The notes: generated by a model not told the origin, from the letters alone. Counted from the stretch's first letter, positions 8,055 to 18,049 are shown. The stretch is 64,000 nt of DNA from Dokdonella fugitiva (GCF_014138265.1 NZ_JACGXL010000002.1:620001-684000), one strand, 5' to 3'. Numbers and translations are program-made.

Positions 8055-8975
8055 ATGCAGACTTTCCCCCCGATTTCCCTCATCGGCGCCCCGACCGACA
8101 TCGGCGCCGGCCATCGCGGTGCGTCGATGGGGCCGGAGGCGCTGCGCGTCGCCGGGCTCGCCGCCGCGCTCGCCGCGCGCGGCCTCGACGTCGTCGATCG
8201 CGGCAACGTCGCCGGTCCGTTCAATCCATGGCTGCCGCCGACCGACGGCTACCGCCACCTTGGTGAAGTCGTCGCGTGGAACCGCGCGGTGATGCAGGCG
8301 GTCGCGGCGGAACTCGCGCAGGAGCGCCTGCCGGTCCTGCTCGGTGGCGACCATTGCCTCGCGATCGGTTCGATCACCGCGGTCGCGCGCCACTGCCGCG
8401 AACAGGGCAAGCGCCTGACCGTGCTCTGGCTCGATGCGCATGCGGACTTCAACACGAGCGCGATCACGCCGTCGGGCAACGTGCACGGCATGCCGGTCGC
8501 CTGCCTGTGCGGCTTCGGCCCGCAGGAGCTGACCGGCCTTGGCGGCAGCGCGCCGGCGCTCTCGCCCGAGCAGATCCGCCAGATCGGCATCCGCTCGGTC
8601 GACGCCGGCGAGAAGAAGCTCGTGCGCGACGTCGGCCTGGACATCTACGACATGCGCTACATCGACGAAGTCGGCATGAAGCGCGTGATGGAAGAAGCGC
8701 TGCTCAACCTCGGCCCGCGCGACCACCTGCACGTGAGCTTCGACGTCGACTTCCTCGACCCGGGCATCGCGCCGGGCGTCGGCACCACGATCCCGGGCGG
8801 GCCGAACTACCGCGAAGCGCAGCTGTGCATGGAGATGATCGCCGACAGCGGTCGCCTCGCCTCGCTCGACATCATGGAACTCAATCCCGCGCTCGACGTG
8901 CGCAACCAGACCGCGATGCTCGCGGTCGACCTCGTCGAGAGCCTGTTCGGCAAGTCGACGCTGATGCGCGACTGA
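8055..8975 (+). CDS. rocF: Arginase
   Basis: 306 residues, the usual length of the arginase/ureohydrolase family. It hydrolyses L-arginine to ornithine and urea in the cytosol. All binuclear manganese motifs are present: GGDH (His100), DAHAD (127-131), SFDVDFLDP (Asp231, Asp233) and the substrate-loop MELNP. The substrate-recognition segment NTSAITPSGNVHGMP is typical of arginase rather than agmatinase. ATG at 8055 follows AAGG. No urease, ornithine-catabolism or transport gene is adjacent; the neighbours are HPt proteins and a DUF4166 protein. Confidence 0.9.
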   Translation: MQTFPPISLIGAPTDIGAGHRGASMGPEALRVAGLAAALAARGLDVVDRGNVAGPFNPWLPPTDGYRHLGEVVAWNRAVMQAVAAELAQERLPVLLGGDHCLAIGSITAVARHCREQGKRLTVLWLDAHADFNTSAITPSGNVHGMPVACLCGFGPQELTGLGGSAPALSPEQIRQIGIRSVDAGEKKLVRDVGLDIYDMRYIDEVGMKRVMEEALLNLGPRDHLHVSFDVDFLDPGIAPGVGTTIPGGPNYREAQLCMEMIADSGRLASLDIMELNPALDVRNQTAMLAVDLVESLFGKSTLMRD

Positions 8976-8986
8976 GCCGCGCGGCG

Positions 8987-9628
8987 ATGGCGCCCGCGGC
9001 GCGCGAAACGCTCGTCGTGCGCTGGTTCGGCGCGTCGTTCGAGCGCCTGCACCCGCTGCTGCAGGCGCTGCATCGCGACGGCGGGCGCCTGCACGGGACG
9101 GTGGCGATCCGCAGCGGTCGCGGCATCGCCGGCTGGATCGGCCGGCGTCTCGCGCGCTCGCTCGGCATTCCGCTCGATCGCGCCGAGCGCGGTTTCGAGG
9201 TCGAGATCCGGCACCTCGACGATGCGCTCGTCTGGCGCCGTCGCTTCGATGACGGCAACGAGATGGTGTCGCGCTTCGAGCCGGTCGGCGCCTGGCCGGA
9301 CGGTTGCTGGATCGAGCGTACGGGTGCCGTGCGGCTCGACCTCGCGGTCGACGTTGTCGACGACGGCGGCTGGCGCTGGCGCACGTTGCGCGCGCGTTGG
9401 AACGGCGTCCCGCTGCCGCTCGCCCTGCTGCCGCGTGCGCGCGCGGGCAAGCGCATCGTCGACGGCCGCTACGTGTTCGAGGTCGCGTTCGCGCTGCCGC
9501 TGTTCGGCGACCTGTTCGGCTACGACGGCGTGCTCGACGCCGAAACGGCGACGCCGGCATGGACAGCGGAGCGCGCGCGCGGTATGAACACGGGCATCGA
9601 ACCGGGAGACCACGTCGGGGCTGCATGA
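8987..9628 (+). CDS. DUF4166-domain protein
   Basis: 213 residues, soluble, no signal peptide. The run LHGTVAIRSGRGIAGWIGR followed by LARSLGIPLDRAERGFEVEI, and later the aromatic WRRRFDDGNEMVSRFEP, fit what I recall of DUF4166. In other bacteria that domain often follows a saccharopine-dehydrogenase-like NAD-binding domain; here it stands alone. The ATG at 8987 lies 11 bases after the arginase stop and has only a weak ribosome site, suggesting read-through coupling with arginase. Its stop overlaps the next gene's start as ATGA. Function unknown. Confidence 0.6.
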   Translation: MAPAARETLVVRWFGASFERLHPLLQALHRDGGRLHGTVAIRSGRGIAGWIGRRLARSLGIPLDRAERGFEVEIRHLDDALVWRRRFDDGNEMVSRFEPVGAWPDGCWIERTGAVRLDLAVDVVDDGGWRWRTLRARWNGVPLPLALLPRARAGKRIVDGRYVFEVAFALPLFGDLFGYDGVLDAETATPAWTAERARGMNTGIEPGDHVGAA

Positions 9629-10206
9629 GCGCTGAGTTCGCGATAGGGCTGATCGTGCTCGTGCTGGCGGCCGTCGTCGTCGTCGTTCTCATGCGCCGTC
9701 GGTCGGCAGCGCCGCCGGCGACGACGCAGGCACCGACGCGCGCCGTACCCGCGAGGAATCGCGCCCCGCGCAAGAGCGCTCGTGCGACACCCGTCGACGA
9801 GGTCGACGACGAGCTGCGCGAGGTGTTCGTCGCCGAAGCGCGCGGTGAGATCGGCAACCTGCGCCGCAGCCTGCCGCACTGGCGTACCGTGCCCGCCGAC
9901 CTCGATCGCGCAGTGCCACTGCGCCGCTCGTTCCACACCCTCAAGGGCAGCTCACGCCTCGTCGGCGCCTTCGCGATCGGCGACTTCTGCGCGGCGATCG
10001 AGCGCCTGCTGCTCGCGGTCGTGGAAGGCAGCGTGCCTCCCGAACCGGCGGTCATCGACACGGTCGCGCGTGCGGTCGCGGCCTTGCCTGCGCTGCTGGG
10101 CGAATACACCGGCGAGCGCACGACGCGCACCGACGTATCCGCGCTCGTGCGCACCGCGGAGCATTTGTTGCGCGACGACGTGCCCGCGACCGCGAAGCGG
10201 CGCTGA
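9625..10206 (+). CDS. Membrane-anchored HPt protein, ChpA/PilL-type
   Basis: 193 residues. One N-terminal membrane helix (about residues 5-23) precedes the basic stop-transfer MRRRS, then a Pro/Ala/Arg linker to residue 57. Residues 60-185 form an HPt domain: LREVFVAEARGEIGNLRRSL, then RRSFHTLKGSSRLVGA with His104. This wording matches the HPt repeats in the long chemotaxis kinases ChpA/PilL that control type IV pili, but there is one repeat and no kinase, CheW or receiver domain. The start codon overlaps the DUF4166 stop. A tethered single HPt is unusual; the partner is not in the window. Confidence 0.78.
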   Translation: MSAEFAIGLIVLVLAAVVVVVLMRRRSAAPPATTQAPTRAVPARNRAPRKSARATPVDEVDDELREVFVAEARGEIGNLRRSLPHWRTVPADLDRAVPLRRSFHTLKGSSRLVGAFAIGDFCAAIERLLLAVVEGSVPPEPAVIDTVARAVAALPALLGEYTGERTTRTDVSALVRTAEHLLRDDVPATAKRR

Positions 10207-10252
10207 TTGGCACGCTGCTCCTCGATTCGATCTTCTGCCGGTCGCCGACGGG

Positions 10253-11602
10253 TCAGTCGAAACCGTTCTTGAAGATCACGTCGGCGGTCGCGCTGAGGCA
10301 CGCGGGCGTGTGCGAAGCGATGTAGCCCATCAGGGTGGTGATCTGCGTCGGATGGAACTGCAGCGCGTTCTGTCCGCAATTCGCGCCGTTCGATCCGCCG
10401 GTGTTGCAGTAGCTCATGAGCGAGCCGAGCGGGTGACCCGGTCCGGAAGTCGGGCAGCTCACAGCACCGCCGTAGCAGCCGGAACCGGCCTCGCCCTTGT
10501 AGCAGACGTCGATCGTGTTCGACGACACCGGCCAGGTCGCACCATTGGACGCGCTCGTGCAATGCGTGTGCGCGGCGCCGAAATTGTGGCCGAGTTCGTG
10601 GCCGACGATGCGTGCGGAGAGGTCGACGCCCACCTGCGAACTCGTGAATACCTTGTTGACGCTGTAGCTGCCGCCGTTGCCGTTCTTGTTGCAGTACGAA
10701 TTGATCCAGGCGATGCCGGATGCGGAGAAGCCGCTCGTCATCTGCCCCGACAGCAGCATCGTGAAATCACGGTCCACCGCGGCGTGGTTGGCCTGCCAGT
10801 AGTTGCCGAAGTTGTTGAGGTCGGTATTGCTCGCGGATGCATTCGCCGCGATCGAATACGGCGTCGCGCCGGTGCGGAAGATCGTCGTGCCCTGCTGCAG
10901 CATCACGTCGAGGTCGCGCACGTACATCACGTTCATCGTCGCGAACAGGTCGGCGATCCAGTTGCTCGCGGCGGTGAGGTTCGACGCGCCGGTGCCGCCG
11001 AAGCGGTTGACGAGCAGCTCGTGGTCGACATCGACCGCGATCAGCGCGCCGCGTGGCGTGGCCGCGACGTCGCCACCGCCGGCCGACAGCGGCAGGGGAT
11101 CGGGCGGCGTGCCGAGGCCCATGACGCTGCCGTCGTCGGGCAGCACCTGCGGCACCACGCCCTTCGGCAACGCCTCGTCGGACGGCTGCACGACGAGGTG
11201 CAAGCCGCGCGCGTCGGTACGCGCGGATACCGCGAACGCACCGGGCGGACCCGAGCCCGCACCCGTGATGTTGCGCAGACCGGGATCGAACGCGAGCTGC
11301 GCGCGCACCTGATCGCCGGCGTCGCGGCCGATCAGCTCGATGCGCGCGCTGCGCGGCAGCTCGTGTTCGCCGCCGGGTCCACGCGTGAGGAGGCGCGCAC
11401 CCGCGGCGTAGATGTCGATGCGCGTGAAGCGCAGGCTCGCGCGGCCGCCGTAGCCGTCCGGGAAGTCGTCGATCGCGATGGCTTCGCCGGTGCGCAGCGC
11501 GCCGAGCGCGTCGACGCGCGTGGGTTGCAGCGCGAGTTCGTGGCGCGCGGCGAGGGCGTCAACACAGCCGAGAACGAAGGTGAGGGCGAGCAGTCTGCGC
11601 AT
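10253..11602 (-). CDS. Secreted zinc metalloprotease, M12 (reprolysin/adamalysin-like)
   Basis: 449 residues with a signal peptide (MRRLLALTFVLGCVDALA). A prodomain-like region of ~180 residues precedes the catalytic domain. The zinc site is HELGHNFGAAH (His335, Glu336, His339, His345), the extended H-E-x-x-H-x-x-G-x-x-H of metzincins; the Met-turn appears as LMSYC. Several cysteines near the active site suggest disulfides in an extracellular enzyme. The protein ends ...SATADVIFKNGFD, a short motif that also occurs inside another secreted protein here (24740-26371). AGGAGG precedes the ATG. The gene lies downstream of cysA on the same strand, 93 bases away, and is probably independent. Confidence 0.88.
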   Translation of the reverse strand: MRRLLALTFVLGCVDALAARHELALQPTRVDALGALRTGEAIAIDDFPDGYGGRASLRFTRIDIYAAGARLLTRGPGGEHELPRSARIELIGRDAGDQVRAQLAFDPGLRNITGAGSGPPGAFAVSARTDARGLHLVVQPSDEALPKGVVPQVLPDDGSVMGLGTPPDPLPLSAGGGDVAATPRGALIAVDVDHELLVNRFGGTGASNLTAASNWIADLFATMNVMYVRDLDVMLQQGTTIFRTGATPYSIAANASASNTDLNNFGNYWQANHAAVDRDFTMLLSGQMTSGFSASGIAWINSYCNKNGNGGSYSVNKVFTSSQVGVDLSARIVGHELGHNFGAAHTHCTSASNGATWPVSSNTIDVCYKGEAGSGCYGGAVSCPTSGPGHPLGSLMSYCNTGGSNGANCGQNALQFHPTQITTLMGYIASHTPACLSATADVIFKNGFD

Positions 11603-11695
11603 GGCCGTTCCTCCTGCAGGCGCGAGGGTGCGGCATCATTCTAGTCCGACCCGTCGCGCGTGGGCGTGACGCGGCGCGCGACTTTGCCGGTACGG

Positions 11696-12766
11696 TCAGC
11701 CGTGCGTGACGAGGATGTCGCGCAGCGCGTTGCCGGCGCGTTCGGCGGCGTCGACGGGCGCGTCGCCGCGGAACAGCACCTGGCGCTGCGCCGAGACCGC
11801 GACGCTGCGTCCGGGTGCGAGCCCGCTGCGTGCGAAGCGCGAGCGTTCCCACACCGCGACGAGCGGCTGCGCGAGCGCGGGATGGCGCACTTCGACGCGC
11901 ATGTTCGCGCCGAGGTCGCGCACCTGTTCGACGCGCGCGCCGCCTTCGCCGGCGCTGAACTCGAGGTCGTGCGGGCGCACGAACGCGACCACGCGCTCGT
12001 CGTCGATGCCGGTCCAGCGCGCGTGCAGCGCAGCCGGCAGCTCGTTGACCTCGCCGAGGAAGCGGCACACGAACGGGTTCGCCGGATGCGTGTAGAGCGT
12101 TTCCGGGTCGGCGATCTGCTCGATGCGGCCCTTGTTCATGACCGCGATGCGGTCGGCGAGCTCGAACGCTTCCTCCTGGTCGTGCGTGACGAACACACTC
12201 GTCACGTGGATGCGGTCGTGCAGGCCGCGCAGCCAGCGACGCAGGTCCGCGCGCACGCGCGCGTCGAGCGCGCCGAACGGTTCGTCGAGCAGGAGGATCT
12301 GCGGTTCGACCGCAAGCGCGCGCGCGAGCGCGACGCGTTGGCGCTGGCCGCCGGAGAGCTGCGCCGGATAGCGGCGCGCGAACTCGCCGAGCTGCACGAG
12401 CTCGAGCAGTTCGCTCACCGCGCGTTCGAGCTCGGCGCGACGCGGGCGGCGGAACCAGCCGCGCACGCGCAGGCCGAACGCGACGTTCTCGAACACGGTG
12501 AGGTGGTTGAACAGCGCGTAATGCTGGAACACGAAGCCGACATGGCGCTTGCGCGCGCTCAGCGCGGTCACGTCGCGTCCCTCGAAGCGCACGCGGCCGC
12601 GGTCGGGGAACTCGAGGCCGGCGATCGTGCGCAGCAGCGTCGTCTTGCCGCAGCCGGACGGACCGAGTAGGGCGAGCAACTCACCCGATTCGATCGCGAG
12701 ATCGATGCCGGCGAGCGCGGTCGCATCGCGGTAGCGGTACTCGATGGCGGACAGTTCGATGCTCAT
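11696..12766 (-). CDS. cysA: Sulfate/thiosulfate ABC transporter ATP-binding protein CysA
   Basis: 356 residues. Walker A is GPSGCGKT (35-42), the Q-loop is in FVFQHYALF, the signature is [15 protein letters not shown], Walker B is [12 protein letters not shown] and the switch His is in [10 protein letters not shown]-terminal TOBE-like regulatory domain carries [12 protein letters not shown]. It powers sulfate import by the CysTW channel. The ATG at 12766 overlaps the cysW stop (ATGA), so the proteins are translationally coupled. Last gene of the sbp-cysT-cysW-cysA operon. Confidence 0.94.
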   Translation of the reverse strand: MSIELSAIEYRYRDATALAGIDLAIESGELLALLGPSGCGKTTLLRTIAGLEFPDRGRVRFEGRDVTALSARKRHVGFVFQHYALFNHLTVFENVAFGLRVRGWFRRPRRAELERAVSELLELVQLGEFARRYPAQLSGGQRQRVALARALAVEPQILLLDEPFGALDARVRADLRRWLRGLHDRIHVTSVFVTHDQEEAFELADRIAVMNKGRIEQIADPETLYTHPANPFVCRFLGEVNELPAALHARWTGIDDERVVAFVRPHDLEFSAGEGGARVEQVRDLGANMRVEVRHPALAQPLVAVWERSRFARSGLAPGRSVAVSAQRQVLFRGDAPVDAAERAGNALRDILVTHG

Positions 12767-13623
12767 GCGTGGGTTCCGTCGGCGGGTGTCGCGCGGCGCA
12801 TGCGCCAGCCGACGAGTTGCTTGAGCGCGAGCGTCGCGAGCGCGAGCAAGGCCAGCAGGGATGCGACCGCGAACGCCGCGGTGCGCTGGTATTCGTTGTA
12901 GAGGATCTCGACGTGCAGCGGCATCGTGTTGGTGAGGCCGCGGATGTGCCCGGACACGACCGACACCGCACCGAACTCGCCGATCGCGCGTGCGTTGCAG
13001 AGGATCACGCCGTAGCCGAGGCCCCAGCCGATCTTCGGCAGCACGACGCGCCAGAACATCGCGAAGCCGCCCGCGCCGAGGGTGATCGCGGCCTGTTCCT
13101 GCTCGCTGCCCTGCGCCTGCATGAGCGGGATCAGTTCGCGCGCGACGAACGGGAAGGTGACGAAGATCGTCGCGAGCACGATGCCCGGCACGGCGAAGAT
13201 GATCTTCACGTCGTGCGCGGCGAGCCACGGCGCGAACAGGCCTTGCGCGCCGAACAGCAGCACGTAGATGAGGCCGGCGATGACCGGCGAGACCGCGAAC
13301 GGCAGGTCGATGAGGCTGAGCAGCAGGCCACGGCCGGGGAACGAGAAGCGCGTGATGAGCCAGGCCGCGGCGATGCCGAACAGCGTGTTCGCAGGCACCG
13401 CGATCGCGGTCACCAGCAGGGTCAGGCGGATCGCCGCGCGCGCGTCCTCGTCGACGAGACTCGCGAAATAGAAATCGACGCCCTTCTCGAACGCGTAGCC
13501 GAACACCGCGAGCAGCGGCAGCACGAGGAACAGCGCGACGAACGCGAGCGCGAGCATCAGCAACGGCAGGCGCAGCCACCAGGGATCGCGCAGCGCGTTC
13601 GAGGCCAGGCGCGGCGCGCTCAT
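12763..13623 (-). CDS. cysW: Sulfate ABC transporter permease CysW
   Basis: 286 residues with six predicted membrane helices, the first in [20 protein letters not shown]. The coupling-helix (EAA) region is [20 protein letters not shown], followed by [25 protein letters not shown]-like residues typical of CysW. It forms the channel heterodimer with CysT. Its start codon overlaps the cysT stop and its stop overlaps the cysA start, both as ATGA. Confidence 0.93.
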   Translation of the reverse strand: MSAPRLASNALRDPWWLRLPLLMLALAFVALFLVLPLLAVFGYAFEKGVDFYFASLVDEDARAAIRLTLLVTAIAVPANTLFGIAAAWLITRFSFPGRGLLLSLIDLPFAVSPVIAGLIYVLLFGAQGLFAPWLAAHDVKIIFAVPGIVLATIFVTFPFVARELIPLMQAQGSEQEQAAITLGAGGFAMFWRVVLPKIGWGLGYGVILCNARAIGEFGAVSVVSGHIRGLTNTMPLHVEILYNEYQRTAAFAVASLLALLALATLALKQLVGWRMRRATPADGTHA

Positions 13624-14456
13624 GCGGACCCCGCGGAACGCCGCCGCACGGTGACGAGCTGCAGCAGGTTCAGCGCGAGCAAGGTTGCGAACGAACCGGC
13701 GAGCAGGACGAGCGCGATCGCGGTCGCGCCCGCGTAGTCGTACTGGTCGAGCTTGGCGGTGATCAGCAGCGGCGCGATCTCCGACACCATCGGCATGTTG
13801 CCGGCGATGAAGATGACCGAACCGTACTCGCCGAGCGCGCGCGCGAACGCGAGCGCGAAGCCGGACAGGATCGCCGGCCACAGGGTCGGCAGCACGACGC
13901 GCCACAGGGTCGTGAGGCGGCCCGCGCCGAGCGTCGCCGCGGCTTCCTCGACGTCCGGTTCGAGGTGTTCGAGCACCGGCTGCACGCTGCGCACGAGGAA
14001 CGGCAGGCTCACGAACACGAGCGCGACGGTGATCCCGCTCGGCGTGTAGGCGATCTTCCAGCCGTGCGCCTCGAGCGCGCGTCCGAGCGGGCCGTTCGAC
14101 GCGTACAGCGCAGTGAGCGTGATGCCCGCGACCGCGGTCGGCAGCGCGAACGGCAGGTCGACGAGCGCATCGACGAGCGTGCGGCCCGGAAAACGGTAGC
14201 GCACGAGCACCCACGCGAGCAGCGGCCCGAACACGAGGTTGACGAGGCCGGCGAGCGCGGCGCAGCCGAACGTGACGCGGTAGGCTGCGAGCGCGCGTGG
14301 CGCGGTCACGATCGCCCAGAACTCGCCCGCGCCGAGCGAGGCCGACTTCCACGCGAGCGCGGCGAGCGGCAGCAGCACGATGAGGCCGAGGTACGCGAGG
14401 CAGACACCGAGCGTGAGGCCGAAGCCGGGCAGTGCATGGCGGTGCTTCGCGCGCAT
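13620..14456 (-). CDS. cysT: Sulfate ABC transporter permease CysT (CysU)
   Basis: 278 residues with six membrane helices. The characteristic [19 protein letters not shown] and the EAA loop [20 protein letters not shown] are present, then [16 protein letters not shown] near the C-terminus, all typical of the CysT half of the sulfate channel. It pairs with CysW and receives sulfate from the periplasmic binding protein encoded 26 bases upstream. Confidence 0.93.
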   Translation of the reverse strand: MRAKHRHALPGFGLTLGVCLAYLGLIVLLPLAALAWKSASLGAGEFWAIVTAPRALAAYRVTFGCAALAGLVNLVFGPLLAWVLVRYRFPGRTLVDALVDLPFALPTAVAGITLTALYASNGPLGRALEAHGWKIAYTPSGITVALVFVSLPFLVRSVQPVLEHLEPDVEEAAATLGAGRLTTLWRVVLPTLWPAILSGFALAFARALGEYGSVIFIAGNMPMVSEIAPLLITAKLDQYDYAGATAIALVLLAGSFATLLALNLLQLVTVRRRSAGSA

Positions 14457-14482
14457 CGGTGTTCCTGCGTCGCACGGGCGGC

Positions 14483-15499
14483 CTAGCGGCCGGGCGTGTA
14501 GATCTGGTCGAACGTGCCGCCGTCGGCGAAATGCGTCGCCTGTGCCTTCTGCCAGCCGCCGAACGCTTCGTCGACGGTGAACAGCGGCAAGGCCGGGAAC
14601 TTCGCCGCGACCTTCGTCGCGACCGCGGCGTCGCGCGGCCGATATCCGTTCTTCGCGGCGATCTCCTGTCCCGCCGGCGTGTAGAGGAACTTCAGGTACG
14701 CCTCGGCGACCTTGCGCGTGCCATGCTTGTCGACGACCTTGTCGACCACCGTCACGGGTGGCTCGGCGAGGATGCTCACGCTCGGAACGACGATCTCGAA
14801 GCGCGCCTTGCCGTCGCCCTCGGCGAGCGCGAGCAACGCTTCGTTCTCCCACGCGAGCAGCACGTCGCCCTGGCCGCGTTCGACGAACGTCGTGGTCGCG
14901 CCGCGCGCGCCGGTGTCGAGCACGGGCACGTTCTTGAACAGCTTGCCGACGAAGTCCTTCGCGGCGGCGTCGCCGCCGAACTTCTTCGCGGCGTAACCCC
15001 ACGCGGCGAGGTAGTTCCAGCGCGCGCCGCCGCTCGTCTTCGGGTTCGGCGTGATCACGCCGATGCCGGGCTTGACGAGGTCTTCCCAGTCCTTGATGCC
15101 CTTCGGATTGCCCTTGCGCACGAGGAACACGATCGTCGACGTGTACGGCGCGCTGTTGTCGGGCAGGCGCTTCTGCCAGTCGGCCGGCACGAGGCCGCCG
15201 TGCGCGGCGAGCGCGTCGATGTCCCAGGCGAGCGCGAGCGTGACGACATCCGCCTCGAGGCCGTCGATGACGCTACGGCTCTGCTTGCCCGAGCCGCCGT
15301 GCGACTGCTTGATCGTGACGGTCTCGCCTGTGCGCTGCTTCCAGTCGGCGGCGAACGCGGCGTTGACGTCGCGGTAGAGCTCGCGCGTCGGGTCGTAGGA
15401 GACGTTGAGCAGGCTCGCGTCGGCGCGCGCGGTGCCGGCGTGGCAGAGAGCACCGGCCGCGAGCGCGGCGGCGAGCAGCGAAACGGACCAGCGTCGCAT
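14483..15499 (-). CDS. sbp: Periplasmic sulfate-binding protein
   Basis: 338 residues. The signal peptide [22 protein letters not shown] ends at ARADA, and the mature protein begins [18 protein letters not shown], the usual opening of Sbp/CysP. Conserved ligand regions include [28 protein letters not shown] and [18 protein letters not shown]. It captures sulfate or thiosulfate for CysTWA. An in-frame ATG eight codons earlier gives a poorer signal peptide; ATG at 15499 is preceded by GGGGAA. Sbp and CysP cannot be told apart confidently by eye. Confidence 0.92.
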   Translation of the reverse strand: MRRWSVSLLAAALAAGALCHAGTARADASLLNVSYDPTRELYRDVNAAFAADWKQRTGETVTIKQSHGGSGKQSRSVIDGLEADVVTLALAWDIDALAAHGGLVPADWQKRLPDNSAPYTSTIVFLVRKGNPKGIKDWEDLVKPGIGVITPNPKTSGGARWNYLAAWGYAAKKFGGDAAAKDFVGKLFKNVPVLDTGARGATTTFVERGQGDVLLAWENEALLALAEGDGKARFEIVVPSVSILAEPPVTVVDKVVDKHGTRKVAEAYLKFLYTPAGQEIAAKNGYRPRDAAVATKVAAKFPALPLFTVDEAFGGWQKAQATHFADGGTFDQIYTPGR

Positions 15500-15609
15500 G
15501 GCGGTTCCCCGGTCGAAGATCATGGGAACCAGTCTGGCAGCGAATTCGTTATCGAGGTGTTAGGCGCGCATGACGATTCGGCATGCGCATATGCAGCGGC
15601 GCCGCGGCG

Positions 15610-15646
15610 AAAAAAACGGCTGCCATTCCGCGAGGAATGGCAGCCG
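15610..15646 (-). terminator. Rho-independent terminator of the FecA-like receptor gene
   Basis: A perfect 13-bp stem (CGGCTGCCATTCC and its complement) with a four-base loop, followed on the minus strand by seven T. It lies 26 bases past the stop of the leftward TonB receptor gene and separates it from the sulfate operon, so the two are not one transcription unit by default. Confidence 0.85.
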
Positions 15647-15672
15647 CATCGTGCAGCCGTCGACAGCGGGAC

Positions 15673-17916
15673 TCAGAACTCGTACGAGGCGCCCGCGTAG
15701 AACGTGCGGCCGATCGCCGGCTCAAGGCCGCCGCTGAACACGCGCGCGTAGTACGTGCGGTCGGTGATGTTCGACACGCCGCCGAGCAGGCGCAGCTGCG
15801 GCAGCACCCACCAGTCGGCGGAGAAGTCGGCGACCGTGTACGACGGCACCTTGGCGGGAATCGTGACCGTGGTCACGCCGGCGTTGGTGACCGTCGCCGG
15901 GAGGTTCGAGTCCTGCCAGTACTGGCTCGCGACCGATACCGCCGACAGCGCGAGCTTGTAGTGCTTGTCTTCGCGCCACGACACGCCGACGCGGGCGAGG
16001 TAGTTCGGCGAGAACGCAGGCTTGTTGCCGAGGTTCGCGGGATTGCGCGTCGACGTGAATTCGGCGTTGAGCAGGCTCACGTTCGCGAACACGGACAGGT
16101 GCTGCGTCGTCTTCGGATCGCGGGCGGCGAGGAAGTCGTAGTCGATCTGGCCCTCGAAACCGCGATGGCGCGTGTCGCCGGTGTTCACGTTGATCGTGTT
16201 GCCGGGCGGCATGTCCGGGATCTGCGCCGACTCGATGCGGTCCTTCACGTTCACCCAGAACAGGCTCGCGTCGTAGAACAGGCCGTCGACCGGCGTGCCG
16301 TGCACGCCCGCTTCCCACGACACGACGTGGGTCGGGTCGGGATCGTTGATCGAGCCCGCGGCGGTGTTGCCGAACGGCGAGCCGATGTCGAAATAGCGCA
16401 CCGGGCGCCAGCCCTGCGAGACGTTGAAGTACGTCTCGTTGCCGCGGCCGAAATCGTTGCCGAGGCCGAGGCCGAACAGCGGCACGGTGTGGTCGACGCT
16501 GCGATCGACGAGGTCGCGCGTGAGCGTGACCGGCTTCACCGTCTCGTTGATGTCGACGTTCTCGCGCTCGAGGCGCACCGACGGCACGAAATGCCAGTTG
16601 CCGGCGAAACGGAACACGTTCTCGGCGAACACCGCGCCGTAGTCGGTCGAGCGGTCCTGGCGCAGGCGTGCGCAGTTCTTGTCGGCCGGGCTGCCGCACG
16701 GGTTGCCGTGGCGGTCGTAGCGATCCGGATACAGCGTGTCGTCGGTCCACTGCCGGAACGGCGCATCGGAGTGGTAGTACGTCGTGCCGATCGTGAACGC
16801 GTTGCCGCGGCCCCAGTGGTGCACGAGGCGCGCGTCGAGGCCGCCGAAGCGGAACTGGTCGTCCTGCAGCGTCGCGGTCGTCGGCGGGTTGCCGCGATCC
16901 TGCGAGCGCGCGGCGTTGTCCTGGTAGCCATACCAGACCTTCGCGACGAGTTCGGTGTCCGCGTCGAACTTGCGCTCGTGGCCGAGGATCGCGACGTAGC
17001 GGTCGGTCCAGAGGCGGTTGTACGGCGTCGTCACGGTTTCCGGGTCGGCGACGAACTGCGGATAGAGGAGCTTGCCCGGATCCCCCGTGTTCAGGCTGTA
17101 GGCGTGGAAATCGAACGTGTAGTACGCCGCGTCGTCGGGGCGGTAGCCCAGGTGCAGGTCGCCGCCGCGCAGCTTCGAGTCACCGTTGTCGCGCTCGCCG
17201 TCGCTCGTGCGGTAGTGCGCGTCGACGAGGTAGTCCCATGCGCCCGACGTGCCCGACAGCTGGTTGAAGGTCGCGAACAGGCCGTTGCTGCCGGCGACGT
17301 TCTCGGTGTAGCCGGCGAGCTCGCGATCGGCGACCGGCTTGCGGCTGACGAGGTTGATCACCGGCGGCGGCTCCGGTCCGTACAGCAGCGAGCTGCCGCC
17401 ACGGATGAGCTGCACTTCGGACAGGGTCTGCGGCAGCGGGAACGTGTAGATCGTCGGGTAGCCGATCCAATCGGACTCGAGCGGGATGCCGTCGAGCAGG
17501 ACGGTGACGAACTCCGACTCCTGCGGATTGCCGATGCCGCGGTAGCTGAAGTTCATCTGGCCCGGCGACTGCTGCTCGGAATAGAAGATGCCGGGCGTCT
17601 GCGCGAACAGCGCGCGGTTGTTGTTGTCGACCACGGTCGGGATGCTGTCGAGCTTGGTGATCGACGTCTTCTTGGTCACCGTGATGAGCGGGCCGTCGAC
17701 CTCGCGCATGATGTGCTGCAGCTTCGGTCGCGTGTCGTCGTGCATGCCGCGTTCGCGCACGTTGATCTTCGGCAGTTCGGTGGTGTTGTTCTGTGCGTCG
17801 GCAGCGGCCGTGGCATCGGCCGCGGCGACGTCGTCCGCGCGCGCGATCGCGGGCGCGAACAGGACTTGGGCAATCGCCAGGGCGAGCAGGCCCGGCACGA
17901 ACGGAGTCGTCTTCAT
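15673..17916 (-). CDS. TonB-dependent receptor, FecA-like
   Basis: 747 residues. Signal peptide MKTTPFVPGLLALAIAQVLFAP ends near ARADD. A short low-complexity N-region precedes a TonB-box-like ELPKINVRE. The plug carries QTPGIFYSEQQSPGQMNFSY, VLLDGIPLESDWIGYP and LIRGGSSLLYGPEPPP; the rest is a beta-barrel ending RTFYAGASYEF with terminal Phe. The plug resembles the ferric-citrate receptor group, but there is no FecR-type signalling extension and no fecIR. It may take up a ferric complex, or a sulfur compound given the sulfate operon downstream. GAGG precedes the ATG at 17916. Confidence 0.86.
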   Translation of the reverse strand: MKTTPFVPGLLALAIAQVLFAPAIARADDVAAADATAAADAQNNTTELPKINVRERGMHDDTRPKLQHIMREVDGPLITVTKKTSITKLDSIPTVVDNNNRALFAQTPGIFYSEQQSPGQMNFSYRGIGNPQESEFVTVLLDGIPLESDWIGYPTIYTFPLPQTLSEVQLIRGGSSLLYGPEPPPVINLVSRKPVADRELAGYTENVAGSNGLFATFNQLSGTSGAWDYLVDAHYRTSDGERDNGDSKLRGGDLHLGYRPDDAAYYTFDFHAYSLNTGDPGKLLYPQFVADPETVTTPYNRLWTDRYVAILGHERKFDADTELVAKVWYGYQDNAARSQDRGNPPTTATLQDDQFRFGGLDARLVHHWGRGNAFTIGTTYYHSDAPFRQWTDDTLYPDRYDRHGNPCGSPADKNCARLRQDRSTDYGAVFAENVFRFAGNWHFVPSVRLERENVDINETVKPVTLTRDLVDRSVDHTVPLFGLGLGNDFGRGNETYFNVSQGWRPVRYFDIGSPFGNTAAGSINDPDPTHVVSWEAGVHGTPVDGLFYDASLFWVNVKDRIESAQIPDMPPGNTINVNTGDTRHRGFEGQIDYDFLAARDPKTTQHLSVFANVSLLNAEFTSTRNPANLGNKPAFSPNYLARVGVSWREDKHYKLALSAVSVASQYWQDSNLPATVTNAGVTTVTIPAKVPSYTVADFSADWWVLPQLRLLGGVSNITDRTYYARVFSGGLEPAIGRTFYAGASYEF

Positions 17917-18049
17917 GCAACAATCCTCGGAGGGTCTTCGCGCCGCCCCCCTTGGACGTCGCGCAACCCCCTTTATCGCAGGCTTGCGCCGTATCGCGGT
18001 ACCGCCTGAGGACTTAGGTCCATAGACGGAGTCCGGTGGGCGGGCGGGA

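Noticed and set aside
15583-18009. 808-residue plus-strand open frame
   Set aside because: Shadow of the FecA-like receptor; it even crosses the receptor's terminator, which no real gene here would do.
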